5,167 nt of DNA from Paracoccaceae bacterium (GTDB taxonomy: Bacteria; Pseudomonadota; Alphaproteobacteria; Rhodobacterales; Rhodobacteraceae). Below are positions 1 to 5,167 of this stretch, one piece after another. How positions within the stretch are numbered: position 1 is the stretch's first letter; each line of letters begins with the position of its first letter. The translations under genes and the position numbers were made by a program. The notes below the pieces were generated by a model, which saw only the letters and a list, made by a program, of their open reading frames with translations, had not been told where the DNA came from and searched no databases. Where the stretch lies: the NCBI GenBank assembly GCA_024304875.1, contig JAMWZF010000231.1:1-5167 (forward strand), read 5' to 3'.

Positions 1-1953
<1,953 letters not shown>

Positions 1954-1967
1954 GACGAAACCCCCTT

Positions 1968-2008
1968 GCCCGTCCTTCCCCCGGTGCGGGATGAAGGGCG
2001 GGACGGGC
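1968..2008 (+). repeat. Intercistronic inverted repeat (hairpin) between large and FAD subunit genes
   Basis: GCCCGTCC at 1968-1975 is exactly complementary to GGACGGGC at 2001-2008. Two outer T-G wobble pairs are possible, as is an inner CCC/GGG pairing (1978-1980 with 1996-1998). No T-tract follows, so it is not a typical intrinsic terminator. It lies in the 77-base gap between the two subunit genes, starting 14 bases after the stop codon. It could stabilise the upstream mRNA or tune relative subunit expression; this role is inference. Confidence 0.5.
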
Positions 2009-2016
2009 GGAACGAC

Positions 2017-2020
2017 AGGA
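2017..2020 (+). promoter_or_regulatory. Ribosome binding site of the CoxM-like gene
   Basis: AGGA ends 10 bases before the ATG at 2031. The spacing is slightly long, but there is no better start: the protein from this ATG begins with the usual CoxM N-terminus (MYNFDFETPKT). The site lies just 3' of the hairpin at 1968-2008, so folding of that hairpin leaves it accessible. Confidence 0.55.
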
Positions 2021-2030
2021 AAGACGACAG

Positions 2031-2816
2031 ATGTACAATTTCGATTTCGAAACGCCGAAGACGATCGAGGACGCCGTGAAGGCGATGGGCGAGGAGGGGG
2101 CGCAGGCCCTTGGCGGGGGCCAGACCCTGATCCCCTCGCTCAAGCAGCGCCTTGCCATGCCGGGCAAGCTGGTGAGCCTCGCCGGGATCGACGCGATGAA
2201 GTTCGTCCGCAAGGACGGCGATACGCTTGTCATCGGCGGCGGCACCACCCACGGCACCGTCGCCCGCGAGGCGAAGGACAGCTATCCCGGCCTCGCCGCG
2301 CTGGCGGCCGAGATCGGCGATCCTGCGGTCCGCAACCGCGGGACCATCGGCGGCAGCCTTGCCAACAATGACCCCTCGGCGTGCTATCCCGCCGCCGCCC
2401 TCGGATCCGGCGCGACCATCGTGACGAACAACCGCGAGATCGCTGCCGACGATTTCTTCGACGGGATGTTCACCACTATTCTGGAAGAGGGCGAGATCAT
2501 CACCGAGGTGCGCTTTCCGATCCCGCAGGCGTCGAACTACCAGAAGTTCGAACAGCCGGCCTCGCGCTTTGCCCTCGTCGGGGTCTTCGCGGCGAAATAC
2601 GCGGAGGGTGTGCGCGTCGCGGTGACCGGCGCTTCGGAAGGCGGCGTGTTCCGCTGGACCGATGCCGAGGAGGCGCTGTCCTCAAACTGGACTGCCGAAG
2701 CGATCAAGGACCTGACGGTGCCCGCCGACGGCATGATCTCGGACCTGCACGGGAGCGCGGCCTACCGCGCGCATCTGGTCAAGGTGATGACCGGGCGGGC
2801 CGTGAAGGCGGCCTGA
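2031..2816 (+). CDS. Molybdenum-hydroxylase FAD-binding medium subunit, CoxM-like
   Basis: This 261-residue protein is the FAD subunit that passes electrons from the 2Fe-2S subunit to the final acceptor in a CoxSLM-type molybdenum hydroxylase. It is a complete, family-length member of the FAD_binding_5 / CO_deh_flav_C fold. Visible signatures are the first flavin-binding loop GGGQTLIP (residues 28-35), the second loop VRNRGTIGGSLANNDP (100-115) with its TIGGS core, and a C-terminal region (about 160-258) matching the CoxM C-terminal domain, with FALVGVFAAKY and a closing HLVKVMTGRAV helix. The gene follows the large subunit in the same direction and is followed at once by a terminator, so it is the last gene of the operon. 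Order large-then-FAD, with the iron-sulfur gene presumably upstream, agrees with form II clusters. The start is supported by an upstream AGGA and by the typical N-terminus. No damage or missing motif is seen. Confidence 0.95.
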   Translation: MYNFDFETPKTIEDAVKAMGEEGAQALGGGQTLIPSLKQRLAMPGKLVSLAGIDAMKFVRKDGDTLVIGGGTTHGTVAREAKDSYPGLAALAAEIGDPAVRNRGTIGGSLANNDPSACYPAAALGSGATIVTNNREIAADDFFDGMFTTILEEGEIITEVRFPIPQASNYQKFEQPASRFALVGVFAAKYAEGVRVAVTGASEGGVFRWTDAEEALSSNWTAEAIKDLTVPADGMISDLHGSAAYRAHLVKVMTGRAVKAA

Positions 2817-2817
2817 T

Positions 2818-2834
2818 CGGGCCGGATCGGCCCG
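2818..2834 (+). repeat. Small GC-rich inverted repeat just after the CoxM-like stop codon
   Basis: CGGGCC (2818-2823) and GGCCCG (2829-2834) form a 6-bp stem with a 5-base loop, one base after the stop codon. The same stretch can be read as two imperfect tandem 10-mers starting GATCGG (2815-2824 and 2825-2834). It lies 8 bases before the main terminator stem and may be an accessory 3' structure, or chance in GC-rich DNA. Confidence 0.3.
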
Positions 2835-2842
2835 GCGACCAG

Positions 2843-2872
2843 CGCCTCGCACCGATGGTGCGGGGCGTTTTT
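2843..2872 (+). terminator. Rho-independent terminator of the molybdenum-hydroxylase operon
   Basis: CGCCTCGCACC (2843-2853) pairs with GGTGCGGGGCG (2857-2867) over 11 positions with a single T-G wobble and a 3-base GAT loop. Five T residues follow (2868-2872), then a further T/C-rich run. It lies 26 bases after the CoxM-like stop codon. The stem, tight loop and T-tract make a textbook intrinsic terminator on the + strand. Confidence 0.9.
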
Positions 2873-3114
2873 CCTTCCTTGTGACCCGAGGGCAGTCCAA
2901 TGCGGGCGTTTCCGGCGGGATTGTTGCCATGGTTTGCGCGCTCGGCCCGATTTGCGCGGCCTGGCACGGGACTTTTCGCATAAACTTATGAAACAAAACG
3001 CCTTCCCATCGGCGGATATCCGATAGCGAGGGGCCGAAACGGGCGATTTGAGAGGCTGCGGCCGCTTGTCCCCCTCCCGCCACCGCCTAACTTCCATCCC
3101 CAGACGCGAATTCT
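2873..3114 (+). promoter_or_regulatory. Intergenic region with probable promoter/operator for the OmpA-family gene
   Basis: The span between the terminator and the next Shine-Dalgarno sequence contains no convincing gene. Because a terminator precedes it, the downstream gene must have its own promoter here. The best candidate area is an AT-rich patch at 2971-2999, which stands out from the GC-rich surroundings. It holds CATAA-AC-TTATG (2979-2990), a 5-bp inverted repeat with a 2-base gap. Fourteen bases after it, ATCGG (3008-3012) and CCGAT (3020-3024) form a second inverted repeat, overlapping the perfect 10-bp palindrome CGGATATCCG (3013-3022). I could not place a good -35/-10 pair with normal spacing, so the exact promoter is unassigned. 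If transcription starts near 3000, the 5' leader would be about 100-130 bases. Confidence 0.4.
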
Positions 3115-3120
3115 GGAGGA
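3115..3120 (+). promoter_or_regulatory. Shine-Dalgarno sequence of the OmpA-family gene
   Basis: GGAGGA lies 6 bases before the ATG at 3127. This strong match with ideal spacing fixes that ATG as the start, consistent with the signal peptide that begins there. Confidence 0.9.
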
Positions 3121-3126
3121 CATCCA

Positions 3127-4971
3127 ATGAAACGGTTCAGATCAACTACTGCGATGACGGCGGCCCTGTCGCTGACCATCGCCCAGGCGCTGCCCACAGC
3201 CGGCTTCGCCCAGGACAGCGACTTGCCGAGCTGCGAACTCGACGGGCCCGTTCCCTGCGTGACCGCCGAGGGGGAAACCATCGAGACCCTCGACGACCTG
3301 GCCGCCGCCGTTGCGAACGGCCTTGACCTGTCGATGGACGGCGAGGTCGAAGGCGAGGGCACCCTCGAGACCGAGGGCTCCATCGTCGAAGGCGAGGCTG
3401 CCGTGGAAGGCGAGGCTGCCGTGGAAGGCGAGGCCGACACGGCTTCCGACCTGGAGGCCGAGCTTGAGGCCGCCGAGGAAGAGGCAGCCGCTGCTGCCGC
3501 CGCCGCCGAAGCGGAAGCTGCCGCCGCTGCGGAAGCCGAAGCCGCCGAGGCCGAGATGGCGGAGGAGGCCGACATGGCCGCCGAAGCCGAGGCCGAGGTG
3601 ACCGAAGAGGCCGAGACGGCTGCCGATCTCGAGGCGGACCTGGAGGCCGCCGCAGAGGCGGACGCCACTGCCGAGGCCGAGGCGATGGCAGAGGGCGAGA
3701 CCGAGATGGCCGAAGAGGCCGAAGCGGTCGAGGGCGAGCTGGACGCCGAGGCCCAGGCCGAGGTGGACGCCGAAGCCGAGGCCGAGACCGACATGGCCGA
3801 GGAGACCTCCAACGAGGACATGACCCCCGAGGAGATCGCCGCCGAGCTTGAAGCCGAGGGCGCCGAGGAAGTGACCGCGGCCAGCGCCGAGGAACAGGCC
3901 GAGATGGAAGCCGAGATGGCCGAAGCCGACGCCGCTTCTGCCGCTGCTTCCGCCGAGGCGGACGCCGAAGCCGCCGAGGTGACCACCACCGAGGTGACCG
4001 AGGAAGACGTGCGGAGCTCCGAAGAGGACTTCGAGACCCAGGCCGCCCGCAGCGGCAGCGCCTCGAACGACGACGATGACGACGGTGGCCTCAGCAACTT
4101 CGAGCGGGCCCTGCTCGTGGGTCTGGGTGCCGTGGCCGTCGGCTCGATCCTGAACAACGGTGACGAGGTCGTCTCGACCTCGGGCGACCGTGTCGTGGTC
4201 AAGCGCAACGGCGAGCTGACCGTGCTGAAGGACGACGACGTGCTGCTGCGCCAGCCCGGTGCGAACATCACGACCGAGACCTTCTCGGACGGCTCGACCC
4301 GGACCACGGTGGTCAACCCCGACGGCTCCGAGATCGTGACCGTCCGGGCCGCCGACGGCCGTGTCCTGCGCCGCGACCGCATCCTGGCCGACGGCACCAC
4401 GGTGCAGCTGTTCGACGACACCCGCACGGTGGAGCCGGTTCAGGTGTCCTCGCTGCCGCCGGTGCAGACGGACAACAACCGTGACCTGTCCGAGGCCGAC
4501 CTCGAGGAACTGCGCGTGGCCCTCTCGGCCTCCAACGCGCCGAACATCGGCCGGACCTTCTCGCTGCGCCAGATCCGTCAGATCGAGCGGGTGCGGGCGC
4601 TGGCTCCGGTCGTCACCCTTGACGCCGTGACCTTCGACACCGGCTCGGCCGCCATCGGTTCGGCCCAGGCCGAGGCCCTGTTCGACCTTGGCCGCGCCAT
4701 CGAGGCGGTGCTGGACGAGGATCCGGGCGCGGTCTTCCTGATCGAGGGCCACACCGACGCCGTGGGCGACGCGACCTACAACCTCGCGCTGTCCGACCGC
4801 CGGGCCGAGAGCGTCGCCCTTGCACTGACCGAGTACTTCGACATTCCGCCGGAGAACCTGATCACCCAAGGCTACGGCGAGGCCTACCTGCGGGTAGAGA
4901 CCCTGAGCGACGAGCGGGCCAACCGCCGCGCCGCGGTCCGCAACATCACCTACCTGCTGCGCGACATCTGA
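3127..4971 (+). CDS. Exported OmpA-family peptidoglycan-binding protein with long acidic Ala/Glu-rich spacer
   Basis: This 614-residue envelope protein has: a Sec signal peptide (1-28; basic MKRFR, hydrophobic core, likely cleavage after AGFA); a short N-terminal segment with the only two cysteines (36 and 44); a low-complexity acidic Ala/Glu segment (about 73-295), probably helical or coiled coil; a five-Asp run (315-319); a glycine-rich hydrophobic stretch (328-342); a beta-type region with DG repeats (about 346-433); a helical linker (about 450-495); and an OmpA/MotB domain (about 499-614). In the last, GHTD (541-544) and the SDRRAESV helix supply Asp544 and Arg559, which align with the diaminopimelate-binding pair of OmpA (Asp271/Arg286 in Acinetobacter). 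Peptidoglycan anchoring is thus likely. No OmpA beta-barrel is present, so it is not a classical porin-like OmpA. It appears to be transcribed alone, between two terminators. Cellular role beyond wall binding is unknown. The domain call is secure; the middle of the protein is unassigned. Confidence 0.93.
   Translation: MKRFRSTTAMTAALSLTIAQALPTAGFAQDSDLPSCELDGPVPCVTAEGETIETLDDLAAAVANGLDLSMDGEVEGEGTLETEGSIVEGEAAVEGEAAVEGEADTASDLEAELEAAEEEAAAAAAAAEAEAAAAAEAEAAEAEMAEEADMAAEAEAEVTEEAETAADLEADLEAAAEADATAEAEAMAEGETEMAEEAEAVEGELDAEAQAEVDAEAEAETDMAEETSNEDMTPEEIAAELEAEGAEEVTAASAEEQAEMEAEMAEADAASAAASAEADAEAAEVTTTEVTEEDVRSSEEDFETQAARSGSASNDDDDDGGLSNFERALLVGLGAVAVGSILNNGDEVVSTSGDRVVVKRNGELTVLKDDDVLLRQPGANITTETFSDGSTRTTVVNPDGSEIVTVRAADGRVLRRDRILADGTTVQLFDDTRTVEPVQVSSLPPVQTDNNRDLSEADLEELRVALSASNAPNIGRTFSLRQIRQIERVRALAPVVTLDAVTFDTGSAAIGSAQAEALFDLGRAIEAVLDEDPGAVFLIEGHTDAVGDATYNLALSDRRAESVALALTEYFDIPPENLITQGYGEAYLRVETLSDERANRRAAVRNITYLLRDI
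3343..4014 (+). repeat. Low-complexity Ala/Glu-coding segment inside the OmpA-family gene
   Basis: GCC, GCG, GCT, GAG and GAA codons dominate here, encoding residues 73-296. Recurrent units include MAE(E/A) at residues 144, 194, 223 and 264. A longer internal repeat aligns residues 103-119 (ADTASDLEAELEAAEEE) with 162-178 (AETAADLEADLEAAAEA), 59 residues apart. Ala and Glu codons are mixed rather than uniform, so the segment is protein-level repetition that has diverged, not a fresh microsatellite. The reverse strand is nearly stop-free here only because of this bias. Confidence 0.85.
3385..3438 (+). repeat. Tandem 18-bp repeat (three copies) encoding VEGEAA
   Basis: Unit 1 (3385-3402), unit 2 (3403-3420) and unit 3 (3421-3438) are in frame. 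Units 1 and 2 differ by one base (GTC versus GTG plus identical remainder). Unit 3 matches for its first 14 bases and then diverges. They encode VEGEAA, VEGEAA and VEGEAD (residues 87-104). The near-identity at DNA level points to recent duplication by slippage and a possible copy-number-variable site. Confidence 0.85.
4288..4425 (+). repeat. Four tandem 11-12-residue DG-centred repeats in the OmpA-family protein
   Basis: Asp-Gly pairs occur at residues 388, 399, 410 and 422, each followed by alternating polar and hydrophobic residues (DGSTRTTVVNP, DGSEIVTVRAA, DGRVLRRDRILA, DGTTVQLFDDTR). The pattern suggests a series of beta-hairpins or a small beta-sheet or beta-roll, with DG at the turns. 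The repeats are diverged at DNA level. Function is not known; a structural stalk or binding surface is plausible. Confidence 0.6.
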
Positions 4972-4994
4972 TCGACGACCGACAGTAACGACGG

Positions 4995-5020
4995 AAAGGG
5001 CCCCCGCGCGGGGCCCTTTT
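4995..5020 (+). terminator. Rho-independent terminator of the OmpA-family gene
   Basis: AAAGGGCCCC (4995-5004) pairs perfectly with GGGGCCCTTT (5010-5019) around a 5-base CGCGC loop, with T residues at 5017-5020. It begins 24 bases after the stop codon. Because the arms carry A-tract and T-tract ends, it could also work for a convergent transcript, though none is visible. Confidence 0.9.
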
Positions 5021-5167
5021 CATGCCGGGTGGCGGGCCGTGATGCCTCCGGCCGCCGCAGGGCCCCCGGGGGGACCCGTGCGCCAGCTTCCCGGCCGGGC
5101 GCGCCGTCGCTGCCTGACCGGAACCTGCACGCGATGCCGCTTGCAGCCGCGCCCGCGCGCGCCAATA
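5021..5167. other. GC-rich stretch without a supported gene
   Basis: Nothing convincing is seen in these 147 bases. Two + strand ATGs (5042 and 5134) stay open to the window edge, but neither has a Shine-Dalgarno sequence, and the encoded residues are Pro/Arg/Ala runs typical of non-coding GC-rich DNA. A start of the next gene beyond the edge cannot be excluded. Confidence 0.5.

Noticed and set aside
2962..2980. Possible sigma-54 promoter: TGGCACG at 2962-2968 matches the -24 element
   Set aside because: The -12 GC should fall at 2975-2976, where the sequence is TT; the nearest GC (2978-2979) is three bases too far. Sigma-54 promoters do not tolerate such spacing.
3087..4869. Two long minus-strand open frames (446 and 575 codons) opposite the OmpA-family gene
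   Set aside because: They are products of the Ala/Glu codon bias on the + strand, which removes stops from the complement. Their translations are Ser/Ala or Gly/Leu/His-rich low-complexity sequence with no domain, while the + strand frame has a signal peptide, a strong Shine-Dalgarno sequence and a true OmpA domain.
4950..5165. Minus-strand open frame of 71 codons at the right end
   Set aside because: It runs through the terminator and into the 3' end of the OmpA-family gene, starts with TTG, and encodes an Arg/Ala/Pro-rich sequence without recognisable features.
5042..5167. Possible start of a downstream + strand gene at ATG 5042 or 5134
   Set aside because: There is no Shine-Dalgarno sequence before either ATG, and the encoded residues look like translated non-coding GC-rich DNA. 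Too little sequence is present to support a gene.

Overview
The window is GC-rich, with GCC/GAG/GTC-type codons throughout. It holds two unrelated transcription units on the + strand. Gene content and style suggest an alphaproteobacterium, most likely of the Rhodobacterales/Paracoccaceae type. That assignment is an inference from composition and protein families; there is no marker gene to settle it.

Unit 1 (1-2872) is the downstream end of an operon for a molybdenum hydroxylase of the aerobic CO dehydrogenase / xanthine dehydrogenase superfamily. It starts inside a CoxL-like large subunit (5' end cut off by the window), followed after 77 bases by a complete CoxM-like FAD subunit. The missing 2Fe-2S subunit is expected upstream, giving the S-L-M order usual for form II clusters. 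The large subunit has the AYRGAGR active-site signature of form II enzymes and lacks the copper-binding cysteine of true (form I) CO dehydrogenase, so its substrate should not be assumed to be CO. A hairpin can form between the two genes, and a strong intrinsic terminator ends the unit.

The region 2873-3126 carries no gene. It contains an AT-rich patch with two small palindromes, a plausible promoter/operator area for the next gene, and a strong Shine-Dalgarno sequence.

Unit 2 (3127-5020) is a single gene for an exported 614-residue protein with a C-terminal OmpA-like peptidoglycan-binding domain. Its N-terminal half is a very acidic Ala/Glu-rich segment; no Lys, Arg or His occurs between residues 5 and 296. 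This is followed by a short glycine-rich hydrophobic segment and about four 11-12-residue DG-centred repeats. It looks like a cell-wall-anchored envelope protein with a long charged spacer. The gene ends at its own intrinsic terminator. The last about 150 bases hold nothing I can support.

No clearly new system is visible. The most unusual object is the architecture of the OmpA-family protein.
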